A DNA stretch of 64,000 nt. Source: Peteryoungia desertarenae (GTDB lineage Bacteria; Pseudomonadota; Alphaproteobacteria; Rhizobiales; Rhizobiaceae). The position numbers and the translations under genes were made by a program. This document shows, one piece after another, positions 1 through 9,265 of this stretch. The stretch lies in the NCBI RefSeq assembly GCF_005860795.2, contig NZ_CP058350.1, positions 1,766,501-1,830,500 on the forward strand, in the 5' to 3' direction. Numbering within the stretch: position 1 is the first letter of the stretch; each line of letters begins with the position of its first letter. The notes beneath the pieces are model-generated. The model did no database searches. It worked only from the letters and a program-made list of their open reading frames with translations, and was not told the origin of the DNA.

Positions 1-109
1 TTTCGGTTTGAGCCGGTTCTGCCGCTCTTGTTGCTGTGGTCGATGTCAGGCCGAGCATCAGCACGATGGCCGTGCTGGTAAGGAGGCGAATGGCGGGGCT
101 TTGCCGCAT
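1..109 (-). CDS. Exported protein, N-terminal fragment (cut by window edge)
   Basis: An open frame on the minus strand begins with ATG at 109 and runs off the left edge. A GAAAGG ribosome binding site lies about 7 bases upstream of that ATG. The visible 36 codons look like a Sec signal peptide: a short basic start (RQSPAIR), a hydrophobic core, then an Ala-rich end (ATRAAEPA) before a polar stretch. An in-frame ATG at 154 is possible but has no ribosome binding site. The product would be periplasmic or membrane-anchored. The mature part is outside the window, so its function is unknown. It lies downstream of the polyprenyl synthase gene on the same strand. Confidence 0.5.
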   Translation of the reverse strand, partial: MRQSPAIRLLTSTAIVLMLGLTSTTATRAAEPAQTE

Positions 110-236
110 GAAGAAGCCTTTCAAGAACCGATTGTGAGCGCCCGACTGCCTCATGGACAGGCCAGAATGGGCGACATGATTCATTCATAGAATGGCTTTT
201 TTGAAGCAGACCCGCAAGACGATCGGTGGCCCAGCG

Positions 237-1253
237 TCAATTGACGCGGGAAATGCAGAAATCGATCACGTCCAGCAGGGCATTTTTCCATTCTGAATTG
301 GGCAGCGGCGCCAGCGCATCCCGCGCAATGGTGCCATAATGCTTGGCACGAAGCGTCGTGTCGTTGAGCGCGCCATATTTGGCGATCAGCGAAAGCGCGA
401 TCTCAAGCTGTTCGTCGCTGCTGTCACCCTTTTCGATCGCGCTGCGCCAGAACTCGCGTTCTTCCGCCGTACCGCGACGATAGGCCAGGATGACCGGCAG
501 CGTGATCTTGCCCTCGCGGAAGTCATCACCGACATTCTTGCCAAGCTCGACCGCCTTGCCACCATAATCCAGAACGTCATCGACGAGCTGGAAAGCCAGG
601 CCCAGGTTCATGCCATAGGATTTCAGCGCATTGCGGGTCGCTCGGTCCGTATTGGCAATGATCGGTCCGACTTCGGCAGCCGCTGCAAAGAGCGCTGCCG
701 TCTTGGCACGAATGACCGACAGATAATCGTCTTCCGTCGTTTCCATGTTCTTGGCGACCGAAAGCTGCAGGACCTCGCCTTCGGCAATCACAGCGGCGGA
801 CGTTGCCAGCACATCAAGAGCATCAAGCGATCCCACTTCAACCATCATCTTGAACGCCTGGCCAAGCAAAAAGTCGCCAACGAGCACGCTCGCCTGATTG
901 CCCCAGATCATCCGTGCCGTAGACTTGCCGCGGCGAAGGTCGCTCTCGTCGACAACATCGTCATGCAGCAAGGTGGCTGTATGCATGAATTCCACCGACG
1001 TCGCGAGCTTGATATGTCCTTCGCCTTCGTAGCCGAACATGGACGCTGTCGCGAGCGTCAGCATGGGGCGCAGTCGCTTGCCACCGGAGGAAATGAGGTG
1101 ATTGGCAACTTCCGGGATCATCTGAACGTCTGAACCGGCCTTTGACAGGATCAACTGGTTCACCCGCTCCATTCCGCTCTTGGTCAGGTCCACCAGAGGT
1201 TTGACGGATGCCTGTTTGTTTTTGTTTTCCTCAAGCGGTATGACTACGCCCAA
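237..1253 (-). CDS. ispB: Long-chain polyprenyl diphosphate synthase (octa/decaprenyl type)
   Basis: Class I trans-prenyltransferase that elongates farnesyl diphosphate with isopentenyl diphosphate to make the ubiquinone side chain; the product feeds UbiA, encoded at 36943-37896. The 338-residue product has GGKRLRP (about 57-63), the first Asp-rich motif DDVVD (98-102) followed by DLRRG, and the second motif DDVLD (225-229). These are the Mg2+/diphosphate-binding sites of the family, and the length is normal. Rhizobia make ubiquinone-10, so decaprenyl is the likely product, but chain length cannot be read safely from sequence. The gene is divergent from the DUF2007 gene. Family call is firm; exact chain length is inference. 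Confidence 0.95.
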   Translation of the reverse strand: MGVVIPLEENKNKQASVKPLVDLTKSGMERVNQLILSKAGSDVQMIPEVANHLISSGGKRLRPMLTLATASMFGYEGEGHIKLATSVEFMHTATLLHDDVVDESDLRRGKSTARMIWGNQASVLVGDFLLGQAFKMMVEVGSLDALDVLATSAAVIAEGEVLQLSVAKNMETTEDDYLSVIRAKTAALFAAAAEVGPIIANTDRATRNALKSYGMNLGLAFQLVDDVLDYGGKAVELGKNVGDDFREGKITLPVILAYRRGTAEEREFWRSAIEKGDSSDEQLEIALSLIAKYGALNDTTLRAKHYGTIARDALAPLPNSEWKNALLDVIDFCISRVN

Positions 1254-1362
1254 CGCACCGGACTCCTGTTAAGTTTTCAAGCGCGACAATAAAAAGCCGG
1301 GGAATGAACGGCAAGGGGCGAATTGTCCCGGCAATCCCCGAGCAGAGGGTTTTCACTGTAAA

Positions 1363-1593
1363 ATGCATGAGATTATCCGTACCAATGACGTAGTTCTTCT
1401 CTCATTTGCCGAAAGTCTCATGCGAGACGCCGGAATTCGATCCCTGATCGCCGATCAGGCGATGAGCATCATGGAAGGTTCGATTGGCATGCTACCGCGT
1501 CGACTTCTGGTCGAATCCGACCGCTCTGACGAGGCAAGGCAGATCCTGACGGATGCCGGTCTCGGCGCAGAACTGCGGGACCAGGAGGGCTGA
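1363..1593 (+). CDS. DUF2007 family small protein
   Basis: This 76-residue protein matches the DUF2007 'putative signal transducing protein' pattern: an N-terminal strand (HEIIRTNDVVLLSFAESLM), a central loop containing the conserved glycines, then RRLLVESDRSDEARQIL before a short C-terminal tail. Proteins of this family are small ferredoxin-like alpha/beta folds of unknown role. It is immediately followed by the methyltransferase gene, whose ribosome binding site (AGGAGG at 1583-1588) lies inside the last codons of this gene. The two are therefore very likely co-transcribed. No function is proposed. Confidence 0.85.
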   Translation: MHEIIRTNDVVLLSFAESLMRDAGIRSLIADQAMSIMEGSIGMLPRRLLVESDRSDEARQILTDAGLGAELRDQEG

Positions 1594-1597
1594 TTTC

Positions 1598-2398
1598 ATG
1601 TCGCCCGGGTCCGACGAGACCATCGACGCCTTCCATCGCGGCCGTTTCCATCTGGTGCAGCCGAAGGGCAGGGGGCACCGCGCCGGCATGGACGCCATGC
1701 TGCTTGCGGCCCTTGTTGATGCGCCCGAGGTTGATCGCGGCGGCAGAGTTCGCGTTGCCGATCTTGGGGCTGGTGCTGGTGCGGCGGGTCTCGCCGTTGC
1801 TGTCCGGCTTCCGCATGCCGAGGTACTCCTGGTCGAACGCTCCCCCGCCATGGCAGACTTTGCGCGAAAGAGCCTGCAACTCGATCTGAACGCGTCATTT
1901 CGGGATCGGGTCAGCGTGCTGGAAGCTGATGTTACCCTGACGGGCAGGGCAAGACTCGCGGCCGGGCTGCCCGACGACCATTTTCACCATGTGATCATGA
2001 ACCCGCCCTATAACGATGCCAGCGACCGGAAAGCACCCGATCCCTTGAAGGCGGAAGCTCATGCCATGACGGAAAATCTGTTCGATAGCTGGATCCGGAC
2101 CGCCGGTGCCATCATGGCGCCGGGCGGGCAATTGTCGCTGATTGCCAGACCTCAGTCGATTGCCGAGATTATTTCTGCCTGCGGCAAGCGCTTTGGTGGC
2201 CTTGAAATCACGGCTATCCACCCGCGTGACGGAGAATGCGCGACCCGCGTTCTGGTCTCCGCCATCAAGGGCTCGCGATCCCGGCTCAGGCTGCGCGCGC
2301 CGCTCCTGATGCATGATGACCCCGCAAGCCACCGCTTTGCCGCTTATGTCGACGATCTAAACAATGGTTTGAAAGCCTATCCTCGGATGGGCCGGTAG
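1598..2398 (+). CDS. TrmN6-like tRNA/protein N6-adenine methyltransferase
   Basis: Class I SAM-dependent methyltransferase of the group that includes TrmN6 (YfiC), which methylates A37 of tRNA-Val. The start at 1598 is preferred because AGGAGG lies at 1583-1588; a longer frame from 1553 lacks such a site. The 266-residue product shows the SAM-binding motif DLGAGAGAAGL, an acidic residue at the end of strand 2 (LLVERSP), and NPPYN, the catalytic NPPY motif of N6-adenine and N5-glutamine methyltransferases. It overlaps the end of the DUF2007 gene region closely, suggesting one operon. The family is secure; the exact substrate is inferred from length and motif order. Confidence 0.82.
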   Translation: MSPGSDETIDAFHRGRFHLVQPKGRGHRAGMDAMLLAALVDAPEVDRGGRVRVADLGAGAGAAGLAVAVRLPHAEVLLVERSPAMADFARKSLQLDLNASFRDRVSVLEADVTLTGRARLAAGLPDDHFHHVIMNPPYNDASDRKAPDPLKAEAHAMTENLFDSWIRTAGAIMAPGGQLSLIARPQSIAEIISACGKRFGGLEITAIHPRDGECATRVLVSAIKGSRSRLRLRAPLLMHDDPASHRFAAYVDDLNNGLKAYPRMGR

Positions 2399-2522
2399 AA
2401 CCTTCTCCTCGAGCATGGAGAGTGCAATCCGGCTTGCGGATTTTTGTCGCTTGCCATTGTGTTTGGTTCCCGGCTCCTTACATCACCCGGCATATGATGA
2501 AAGACGAAGGAGTAGATGTTTG

Positions 2523-3386
2523 ATGGCCAATTTCTTGAAGCGGCTGGTGCCCAAGCGGTTTCGCGACGAGGGCGTGGTCATCCCGGTTGTTCGCCTGCAT
2601 GGACCGATCATGAGCGGCGGCTCCAAGTTTCGTCCATCACTCAATCTCGCGACAGTCGCTCCGCTTCTGGAAAAGGCCTTCTCTTTCAAGAATGCACCTG
2701 CCGTCGCCTTTTCGATCAACTCGCCGGGCGGTTCTCCTGTCCAGTCGCGCATGATCTTTGATCGAATTCGCGCGCTCGCCGATGAGAACAACAAGCGTGT
2801 CCTGGTTTTCGTCGAGGACGTCGCGGCATCTGGCGGCTACATGCTGGCAATCGCTGGTGACGAGATTTTTGTCGATGCCACCTCTATTGTCGGATCGATT
2901 GGTGTCGTTTCGGGCGGGTTCGGCTTCCCGGAACTTCTGAAGAAGATCGGCGTGGAGCGTCGCGTCTATACCGCCGGGGAGAACAAGGTGATCCTCGATC
3001 CCTTCCAGCCCGAGAAGGAAAGCGACATCGAATATCTGAAGACCCTTCAGCTCGAAATCCACGATGTGTTCATCGAGATGGTCAAAGCCCGCAGGGGTGC
3101 AAAGCTCGCCGATGAGCCCACCCTATTCTCTGGCCTTTTCTGGACAGGCCGCAAGGGCCTCGACCTTGGTTTGGTAGATGGCCTTGGTGGTATGCGCGAG
3201 ACTGTGAAGGCGCGTTATGGGAAGGACGCAAAACTCCAGCTGATCAGTGGTGCCAAGGGCCTGTTCGGGCGGCGGATCCCGGGCGTCCAGTCCGCTTTCG
3301 ATGCCGAAGCGATTGCTGCATCTGCAGTTTCGGGGCTTGCAGAAACAATCGAGGAAAGGGCATTGTGGAGTCGCTACGGCCTCTAA
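2523..3386 (+). CDS. S49 family peptidase (SppA/SohB-like)
   Basis: Serine protease of the ClpP/crotonase-fold S49 family, which degrades membrane-embedded signal peptides or membrane proteins. The start at 2523 follows an AAGGAG-like site, while the upstream in-frame extension looks non-coding. The 287-residue form has NSPGGSP (oxyanion region, about 66-72), the nucleophile Ser103 in AASGGY, and the candidate catalytic Lys155 in YTAGENKV; a Ser-Lys dyad is expected for the family. No clear N-terminal membrane segment is visible, so it is the short cytoplasmic or membrane-associated type seen in many alphaproteobacteria. The next gene encodes a tiny membrane protein and may be its partner. 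Confidence 0.88.
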   Translation: MANFLKRLVPKRFRDEGVVIPVVRLHGPIMSGGSKFRPSLNLATVAPLLEKAFSFKNAPAVAFSINSPGGSPVQSRMIFDRIRALADENNKRVLVFVEDVAASGGYMLAIAGDEIFVDATSIVGSIGVVSGGFGFPELLKKIGVERRVYTAGENKVILDPFQPEKESDIEYLKTLQLEIHDVFIEMVKARRGAKLADEPTLFSGLFWTGRKGLDLGLVDGLGGMRETVKARYGKDAKLQLISGAKGLFGRRIPGVQSAFDAEAIAASAVSGLAETIEERALWSRYGL

Positions 3387-3422
3387 GGCCTGACCTGCAA
3401 GAGCGTTTCGACGAGGAGGACC

Positions 3423-3617
3423 ATGGCGCAGCTTATCTTTCTGGCCCTGTTTTTAGGCGGGGGCTGGCTGCTTTACCGCAAATTTGTTGCCGACGCGGAA
3501 AAACTTGCTGCGCGCTCCAAGCGTGAACGCGAGGAACAGGAAACCGGCGCCATGGGAACCCTGGTCAAGGACCCCGAGACAGGCGAATACCGCGTGAAGC
3601 GGGACGACGAGGACTGA
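3423..3617 (+). CDS. Small single-span membrane protein, unknown
   Basis: A 64-residue protein preceded by a GAGGA site. It has an N-terminal hydrophobic segment (LIFLALFLGGGWLLY, about residues 4-18), a basic and acidic helix (KLAARSKREREEQET) and a C-terminal tail ending in DDED. The topology suggests a single-pass inner-membrane protein with a cytoplasmic tail. The motif LVKDPETGEYRV resembles short tails found in small conserved rhizobial proteins, but no function is known to me. It lies 36 bases after the S49 peptidase and upstream of glyQ, probably in one transcript. Confidence 0.7.
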   Translation: MAQLIFLALFLGGGWLLYRKFVADAEKLAARSKREREEQETGAMGTLVKDPETGEYRVKRDDED

Positions 3618-3733
3618 AGACCGTGCTTCGACACGCCTGCGCGCGCCCGCTATTCGCCGCTTAAAGATTGACCCGGGCGTCGGCTCGTGGCACTCGTCGC
3701 CCCATCATAGACAACCTGATGCCGGACATTCCC

Positions 3734-4693
3734 ATGACCATGTCTCTCGCCCCGCATATGGACCCGAAGCGCTCCTTCCAGGCGCTGATCCTGACCCTAC
3801 ACAATTACTGGGCCGACAAGGGCTGCGCCGTGCTGCAGCCTTACGATATGGAAGTGGGTGCCGGCACGTTCCATCCGGCCACCACGCTTCGCGCACTTGG
3901 ACCAAGACCCTGGAAGGCGGCCTATGTGCAGCCATCGCGCCGCCCCTCGGATGGCCGATATGGCGAAAATCCGAACCGTCTTCAGCATTATTACCAGTAT
4001 CAGGTTATCCTGAAGCCGAACCCGTCCAACCTCCAGGAACTCTATCTCGGCTCACTCAAGGCGATCGGCCTTGACCCGCTGCTGCATGACATCCGTTTTG
4101 TTGAAGACGACTGGGAAAGCCCGACGCTGGGCGCCTGGGGCCTCGGCTGGGAATGCTGGTGCGACGGCATGGAAGTCTCGCAGTTCACCTATTTTCAGGC
4201 CGTCTGCGGCATTGACTGCTCGCCGGTCTCGGGCGAGCTGACCTATGGTCTGGAGCGTCTGGCCATGTATGTCCAGGGCGTCGACAACGTCTATGATCTC
4301 AACTTCAACGGTCGCGAAGGCGAAGAGAAGATCTCTTATGGTGACGTCTTCCTGCAGGCCGAGCAGGAATATTCCCGTCACAACTTCGAATTCGCCAATA
4401 CCGAGATGCTGCACCGCCATTTCATCGATGCCGAAAAGGAGTGTCAGTCCCTGCTCGCCGCCGGCGCGCCGTCTGACACTGAAAACCAGCGGCTGCACAA
4501 ATGTGTTTTCCCCGCCTATGACCAGTGCATCAAGGCGTCCCACGTCTTCAATCTGCTGGATGCCCGTGGTGTGATTTCGGTCACAGAACGACAGAGCTAT
4601 ATCTTGCGCGTGCGCACGCTTGCCAAGGCGTGTGGCGAAGCCTTTCTTCTGACCGATGCCGGTGGTGTGAATTTCGGCAAAAGCGCAGCCTGA
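3734..4693 (+). CDS. glyQ: Glycine--tRNA ligase alpha subunit
   Basis: Catalytic subunit of the bacterial alpha2beta2 glycyl-tRNA synthetase. The sequence carries the near-invariant core [17 protein letters not shown] and [21 protein letters not shown], which form motifs 1 and 2 of the class II enzyme. The start is uncertain: 3734 and the ATG at 3719 both lack a good ribosome binding site, and 3734 gives 319 residues, close to other alpha subunits. The beta subunit gene glyS lies at 11392, separated by a two-component pair and the lemA-aroA-DUF2207 block, so the two subunits are not directly co-transcribed here. Function is essential translation. Confidence 0.96.
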   Translation: MTMSLAPHMDPKRSFQALILTLHNYWADKGCAVLQPYDMEVGAGTFHPATTLRALGPRPWKAAYVQPSRRPSDGRYGENPNRLQHYYQYQVILKPNPSNLQELYLGSLKAIGLDPLLHDIRFVEDDWESPTLGAWGLGWECWCDGMEVSQFTYFQAVCGIDCSPVSGELTYGLERLAMYVQGVDNVYDLNFNGREGEEKISYGDVFLQAEQEYSRHNFEFANTEMLHRHFIDAEKECQSLLAAGAPSDTENQRLHKCVFPAYDQCIKASHVFNLLDARGVISVTERQSYILRVRTLAKACGEAFLLTDAGGVNFGKSAA

Positions 4694-4703
4694 GTCCTCA
4701 TTG

Positions 4704-4735
4704 GGTGATGACGACCGATCAAAGCCGTCATCACC
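4704..4735. terminator. Stem-loop between convergent glyQ and response regulator
   Basis: A perfect 10-base inverted repeat (GGTGATGACG at 4704-4713, CGTCATCACC at 4726-4735) with a 12-base loop sits between two converging genes. There is no strong T tract on either side, so termination is likely but not certain. Confidence 0.5.
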
Positions 4736-4756
4736 TGTAAGACCGCGCAAGCTGCA

Positions 4757-5158
4757 TCAGAATTCAAGCCCCGCTGCCACCCTGTTTTCGATGCGGACCA
4801 CCAGCCCGTTGATTTTGGCCATCAGCACATCGAAGTCGATCGGCTTGGTGAGATAGCTTTCTGCACCAGCGCCAAGTCCTTCTATCATCTTCTCCCGATC
4901 GGCCAGCGCCGTCAGAAAGACGAACGGCATGTTCGAAAACTGTGGATGATTGATCTGCAATTCGCCCAGCATGGCAAGGCCATCCATTTCGGGCATCGTG
5001 ATGTCGGAGATGACGATGTCGGGACGGTGAAAGAGGATCTTGTTCAATCCCTCCTTGCCGTTTTCAGCCTGAAGAACCCGGATGCCGGCATCCTCGAGCT
5101 CTTCCACGATGAGTTCGCGGACGTCCCTTTCGTCTTCAACGCATAGCACCGTAATCAT
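4757..5158 (-). CDS. Single-domain response regulator
   Basis: CheY-type receiver domain with no output domain. The 133 residues include the acidic pocket (Glu8, Asp9), phosphoacceptor Asp52 in IVISDITMPEMDG, Thr83 in FLTALAD and Lys105 in LTKP, so all receiver hallmarks are present. It starts 35 bases after the stop of the sensor kinase gene on the same strand, so it is almost certainly the kinase's partner. A receiver-only protein must act by binding another protein or passing phosphate on. The target is not visible in the window. Confidence 0.92.
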   Translation of the reverse strand: MITVLCVEDERDVRELIVEELEDAGIRVLQAENGKEGLNKILFHRPDIVISDITMPEMDGLAMLGELQINHPQFSNMPFVFLTALADREKMIEGLGAGAESYLTKPIDFDVLMAKINGLVVRIENRVAAGLEF

Positions 5159-5193
5159 GTCTTCCTCCTTTTCCCCCTGTTGGGAACCAGGCT

Positions 5194-7215
5194 TTACGCA
5201 GCGCTGACCTCCAGCGCGACTTCCGTATCCGCCAGGGCTTTCGGCCCTTGGAACGGCAAGACCAATGTGAATGTCGTACCTTTGCCACGCACGCTTTCGA
5301 CGAAGATGTCGCCGTCATGCAGGCACACCATCTGTTTCACCAGCGACAGACCGATCCCTGTGCCAGCAATGCCCGTTGAGGTTCGCGCCCGGAAATAGGG
5401 CTGGAACAGCTTCGGGATGTCATCGGCATCGATGCCCACGCCCTCATCCTTGACGGAAAGGAAGAGAAACCCTTCTTCCTGCCATCCCTTGACCAGAATG
5501 TCTGGTGCACGCGGTGCATATTTCACAGCGTTGGACAGCAGGTTGGTGATGACCTGCGAGATTGCCAGCGCATCGCACCGGATCATGGGTGGCAATTCCT
5601 CAAGATCGGCTTCAAAGCGGTGGTGCTGGGAGAACATCTTCTGGCGCTTGATCGCCTGTTCGATGAGCTTCTTAACCGAACACTCGACGAGTGACAGTTC
5701 CACCCGACCGGTCTCCATCCGGCCTGCGGACAAAAAGCTCTCCATCAGTTCCACCATCCGGGCGACAGCCGACCGGATCTGTTGCGCCTTTTCGCCAAGA
5801 AAAGCAGGTTCTACGCCGCCCTTCTTTCGCAAGAGCCTCTGGGCAGCCCCGTCGATGATGGCCAGCGGTGTGCGGAATTCATGGCTCGTCATGGCCACGA
5901 ACTGTCGCTGCATCGCGTTGATGTTCTTCTCCTGCTCAAGCGCTTCTTCCAGCGCAACCGCCTGGGCGGCGATTTCTGCGGTGCGCTGACGGACGGTCTT
6001 CTCCAGTTCGTCGCGGTTGCGGATCAGTTCCTTCTCCGCCCGCTTGCGCAATGTAATGTCGGTGTAGCTCAGCACATAACCGCCATTCGACAGCGGTTCC
6101 GAGCGCACCGCCAGGACCTTGCCGCTCGCCCGTTCTCGCTCGAAGCTATAGGGCAATCCAAGTTCAGCTTGCTCGACCCGCTCGCGTACCATCGCCTCGT
6201 GGTCGCAGTCACCATATTCGCCGCGTGTCGCGTTATAGCGTAGGATGTCTTCGAATTTCGAACCGGGTGGGAAAAGCTCCGGCGGGATGTTCATCAGGTC
6301 GTATAGCCGGCTGTTCGCCATCAACAACCGCGACCGGTTATCGAAAACTCCGATGCCACCGGGTATCGCGTCGAAAACCTGTTCCAGCAGGCCAAAGGCT
6401 TTGCGCTGATCAGCCGTTGCGATCGCCACCTCTGCGAAAAGGTCCCCGTCCTGTCCGGATACCCGCCAGACATGCACCTTCACCGGATAAATGGTTCCGT
6501 TGCGCCGACGATGAAACGCATCGAAAACGATACTCGTGCTTTCGCGCCTCACAAGGGGCGCGATCTTTTCGCGATACTCGTCGTTGCTGACGCCCACCTT
6601 CAGCGCAGCCGGCGTCAATTTTGCGAGCGCTTTGCCAGTATGGCCCGTCCTGACGCTCGCTGTTCCATTGGCTCGTGTGATGGCGAGGCTTCGCGCATCA
6701 AAGATATAGATTTCGTCGGTCGACAGCTCCACCACATCCATCAGTGTGCCAACCGCGCTGCCCCGGTCGATCACCACCTGGGCGAGGTCTTGGACAAGGA
6801 GTGACAGCAATCCTAGCCTTTCCTGACTCATCCGTTTGCCAGTCCTGCCGAAAAGAAGAAGTGTGCCAAATGCTGTTTGATCAGCCTCTTTCTTCAAGGG
6901 CAGCGGATAAAGGCAGGCCCGGCCCCAGCCGCCACTCAAGCTGTCGGATAGGTTTTCAGGATCGATGATCAGGGGATAGACAAAGTCCTCGTTCGGCCTG
7001 TGGTGGAAAAGATGGTGACCTTTCGCCCCGCATTCGCGCACATAAAGTGCCGCATGATCGCCAAGGTCGAACTCGGTGAGGCTCGTCAATACCTCGAGCA
7101 TGTCGGTCAAGATATCCGGAAGCCGCCTGTTCGTCGCCGCTGCGCGCAGCATTTCCCGGCTCGCAGTGAGTACCCAAGTGGGGACTAAGGTCCAGGTGAC
7201 AGTGTGCATCGGCAT
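5194..7215 (-). CDS. PAS-containing sensor histidine kinase
   Basis: A 673-residue kinase without obvious membrane segments, so probably cytosolic. Residues 1-150 look like a GAF-type sensor region, followed by two PAS-like regions (about 160-265 and 275-390; FDAIPGGIGVFDN begins the second). A coiled coil (about 390-435) leads to the HisKA phosphorylation box FVAMTSHEFRTPL with His445, and a HATPase domain carries NLLSNAVKYAP, VKDEGVGID and GTGIGLSLVKQM. The start at 7215 has only a weak GGAG; a Met two codons later is equally possible. It forms an operon with the receiver protein downstream. The signal is unknown; the soluble PAS/GAF architecture suggests an internal redox or small-molecule cue. 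Confidence 0.9.
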   Translation of the reverse strand: MPMHTVTWTLVPTWVLTASREMLRAAATNRRLPDILTDMLEVLTSLTEFDLGDHAALYVRECGAKGHHLFHHRPNEDFVYPLIIDPENLSDSLSGGWGRACLYPLPLKKEADQTAFGTLLLFGRTGKRMSQERLGLLSLLVQDLAQVVIDRGSAVGTLMDVVELSTDEIYIFDARSLAITRANGTASVRTGHTGKALAKLTPAALKVGVSNDEYREKIAPLVRRESTSIVFDAFHRRRNGTIYPVKVHVWRVSGQDGDLFAEVAIATADQRKAFGLLEQVFDAIPGGIGVFDNRSRLLMANSRLYDLMNIPPELFPPGSKFEDILRYNATRGEYGDCDHEAMVRERVEQAELGLPYSFERERASGKVLAVRSEPLSNGGYVLSYTDITLRKRAEKELIRNRDELEKTVRQRTAEIAAQAVALEEALEQEKNINAMQRQFVAMTSHEFRTPLAIIDGAAQRLLRKKGGVEPAFLGEKAQQIRSAVARMVELMESFLSAGRMETGRVELSLVECSVKKLIEQAIKRQKMFSQHHRFEADLEELPPMIRCDALAISQVITNLLSNAVKYAPRAPDILVKGWQEEGFLFLSVKDEGVGIDADDIPKLFQPYFRARTSTGIAGTGIGLSLVKQMVCLHDGDIFVESVRGKGTTFTLVLPFQGPKALADTEVALEVSAA

Positions 7216-7410
7216 GCTCCGTTTGGTGGAGATGACGACGAATATTAGCAGTTGCAGTTTAATCAGCTTTGTAACTGCAGAGCTTTATTTGATCGATGAG
7301 AGAAAGCCAATTGAAAGGAAGTCGATGCGGGTTCCCCCTAAGAAGAGCCATGACAAGCCCGGGGCAAACGGCTAGGGTTCCGCCGCTTGAGCATGCAGGG
7401 AGCTTGAAGA

Positions 7411-7962
7411 ATGTTTACCACACTCGCCATTCTGGCGGCCGTCGCCCTCTACGTCGTCTTCATCTATAACGGCCTCGTCAAGGCCCGGCAGATGGCCGAG
7501 GAAGCCTGGTCGGGCATTGATGTGCAGCTGAAGCGCCGCGCGGATCTCATCCCCAACCTGATCGAGACGGTGAAGGGCTACGCGACCCACGAGAAAGGCA
7601 CGCTGGAAAGCGTCATCGAGCTCAGAAACAAGGCTCAGGCGGTACCGGCAGGAGATGTCACGGGTCGTGCGGCTGCCGAAGGGTTATTGGGTGCGGCCCT
7701 GGGCAAGGTGATTGCACTTGCAGAAGCCTATCCGGATCTCAAGGCCAACGAGAACTTTCTCGAATTGCAGAAGTCGCTGGAAACGGTCGAGGGCGAGATC
7801 CAGATGTCGCGCCGCTATTACAACGGTGCAGCTCGCGACCTGAACGTCAAGGTCGAGAGCTTCCCTTCCAACCTCGTTGCTGGCCAGTTCGGCTTCTCCA
7901 AGAAACCCTATTTCGAGATTGCCAATGAGGCTGACCGTGCGGTACCGACGGTCAAATTCTGA
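7411..7962 (+). CDS. lemA: LemA family protein
   Basis: LemA proteins are small coiled-helical proteins with a single N-terminal membrane anchor and the bulk on one face of the membrane; their role is poorly known. The 183 residues show the anchor (LAILAAVALYVVFIYN), then the family signature AWSGIDVQLKRRADLIPNL, and the later blocks ENFLELQKSLE, RRYYNGAARDLN and FPSNLVAG. Two genes downstream is a DUF2207 protein, the classic LemA genomic partner, but here an aroA-like gene sits between them. Gene spacing is tight (36 bases to aroA), implying one operon. Confidence 0.93.
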   Translation: MFTTLAILAAVALYVVFIYNGLVKARQMAEEAWSGIDVQLKRRADLIPNLIETVKGYATHEKGTLESVIELRNKAQAVPAGDVTGRAAAEGLLGAALGKVIALAEAYPDLKANENFLELQKSLETVEGEIQMSRRYYNGAARDLNVKVESFPSNLVAGQFGFSKKPYFEIANEADRAVPTVKF

Positions 7963-7998
7963 CGCCTGTCCACGGGCGCAGCACAAGAGACCGAGTTC

Positions 7999-9261
7999 AT
8001 GAAGACAGACAGTGTGACAATCATCCCGCCCACCCATGCCCTGACCGGCAAGGTGAGCCCTCCAGGTTCGAAATCCATCACCAACCGTGCGCTGTTGCTC
8101 GCGGGTCTCGCCAAGGGCACGAGCCGCCTGACCGGCGCGCTGAAAAGCGATGACACCCGCTATATGGCCGACGCGCTGCGTCAGATGGGTGTGAGCGTCG
8201 AGGAGCCAGATGCCACCACCTTCGTCGTCACCAGCTCCGGTGAACTCAAGGCCCCGTCAGCCCCGCTCTTCCTCGGCAATGCCGGAACAGCGACCCGCTT
8301 CCTCACTGCCGCTCTGGCCCTTGGCCAGGGCCGTTACGTGGTCGATGGCGACGAACATATGCGCAAGCGCCCGATCAAGCCGCTGGTCGAAGCCCTGAAA
8401 TCGCTGGGCGTTACCATCGAGTCGCCAACCGGCTGCCCGCCGGTTGCCATCGATGCCAATGGTGCATTCCGGAAGAATCACGTCGTGATCGATGCCGGCC
8501 TGTCCAGCCAATATGTCTCGGCTCTGCAGATGGCCGCCGCCTGCGGTTCCGAGCCGTTCACCATCGAGCTTGCCGGTGCCGATATCGGCGCCCGTGGTTA
8601 TATCGACCTGACCCTGTCGGCCATGCGCGCCTTCGGCGCCAAGGTCGAGCAGCCGACACCATCGTCCTGGGTCATCCAGCCGACGGGCTATACCGCAACC
8701 AATTTCCACATCGAGCCTGACGCCTCTGCCGCCACCTATCTCTGGGGTGCGGAAGTGCTGACGAAGGGCGAGATCGACATCGGTACGCCGTCTGGTGCTT
8801 TCACCCAGCCCGATGCCAAAGCCTATGACGTGATCGCGCAGTTTCCGAACATGCCCGCCGTGATCGACGGCAGCCAGATGCAGGACGCTATCCCGACGAT
8901 TGCCGTGCTCGCCGCCTTCAACGAGACGCCGGTGCGTTTCGTCGGCATCGAGAACCTCCGCGTCAAGGAATGCGACCGCATCCGTGCCGTCTCGACGGGC
9001 CTCAACAACATCCGGGAAGGTCTGGCGAAGGAAGAGGGCGATGATCTCCTGGTCTTCTCCGATCCTTCGCTCGCCGGCCAGTCGCTCCCGGCTAACATCG
9101 ACACCTTTGCCGATCACCGCATCGCCATGAGCTTTGCGCTCGCGGGCCTGAAAATTCATGACATCACCATTCTCGATCCCGGCTGCGTCGCCAAGACCTA
9201 TCCCGGCTACTGGGATGCACTGGCCTCGCTGGGTGTCGAGCAGGTCAAACACGACGGATAA
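7999..9261 (+). CDS. aroA: 3-phosphoshikimate 1-carboxyvinyltransferase (EPSP synthase)
   Basis: Transfers enolpyruvyl from phosphoenolpyruvate to shikimate 3-phosphate in chorismate synthesis. The 420-residue protein has [13 protein letters not shown] (23-35), NAGTATR (94-100), [12 protein letters not shown] (118-129), [17 protein letters not shown] and [10 protein letters not shown], covering the substrate-binding and catalytic blocks. The motif order resembles class I (Escherichia coli type) enzymes rather than the CP4-type with GNAATGCR. The residue after TATR is Phe101, where E. coli has Pro101. It sits between lemA and its usual DUF2207 partner and ends 5 bases before the next start, so it is co-transcribed with membrane-protein genes. 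It may be a second, non-housekeeping copy; no other aroA lies in the window. Confidence 0.88.
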   Translation: MKTDSVTIIPPTHALTGKVSPPGSKSITNRALLLAGLAKGTSRLTGALKSDDTRYMADALRQMGVSVEEPDATTFVVTSSGELKAPSAPLFLGNAGTATRFLTAALALGQGRYVVDGDEHMRKRPIKPLVEALKSLGVTIESPTGCPPVAIDANGAFRKNHVVIDAGLSSQYVSALQMAAACGSEPFTIELAGADIGARGYIDLTLSAMRAFGAKVEQPTPSSWVIQPTGYTATNFHIEPDASAATYLWGAEVLTKGEIDIGTPSGAFTQPDAKAYDVIAQFPNMPAVIDGSQMQDAIPTIAVLAAFNETPVRFVGIENLRVKECDRIRAVSTGLNNIREGLAKEEGDDLLVFSDPSLAGQSLPANIDTFADHRIAMSFALAGLKIHDITILDPGCVAKTYPGYWDALASLGVEQVKHDG

Positions 9262-9265
9262 ACCC

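Noticed and set aside
8..190. Plus-strand frame of 60 codons at the left edge
   Set aside because: The minus strand here encodes a signal peptide with a ribosome binding site, a better explanation.
339..1133. Open frame of 264 codons opposite the polyprenyl synthase
   Set aside because: Shadow of a strongly conserved gene; no ribosome binding site or family similarity.
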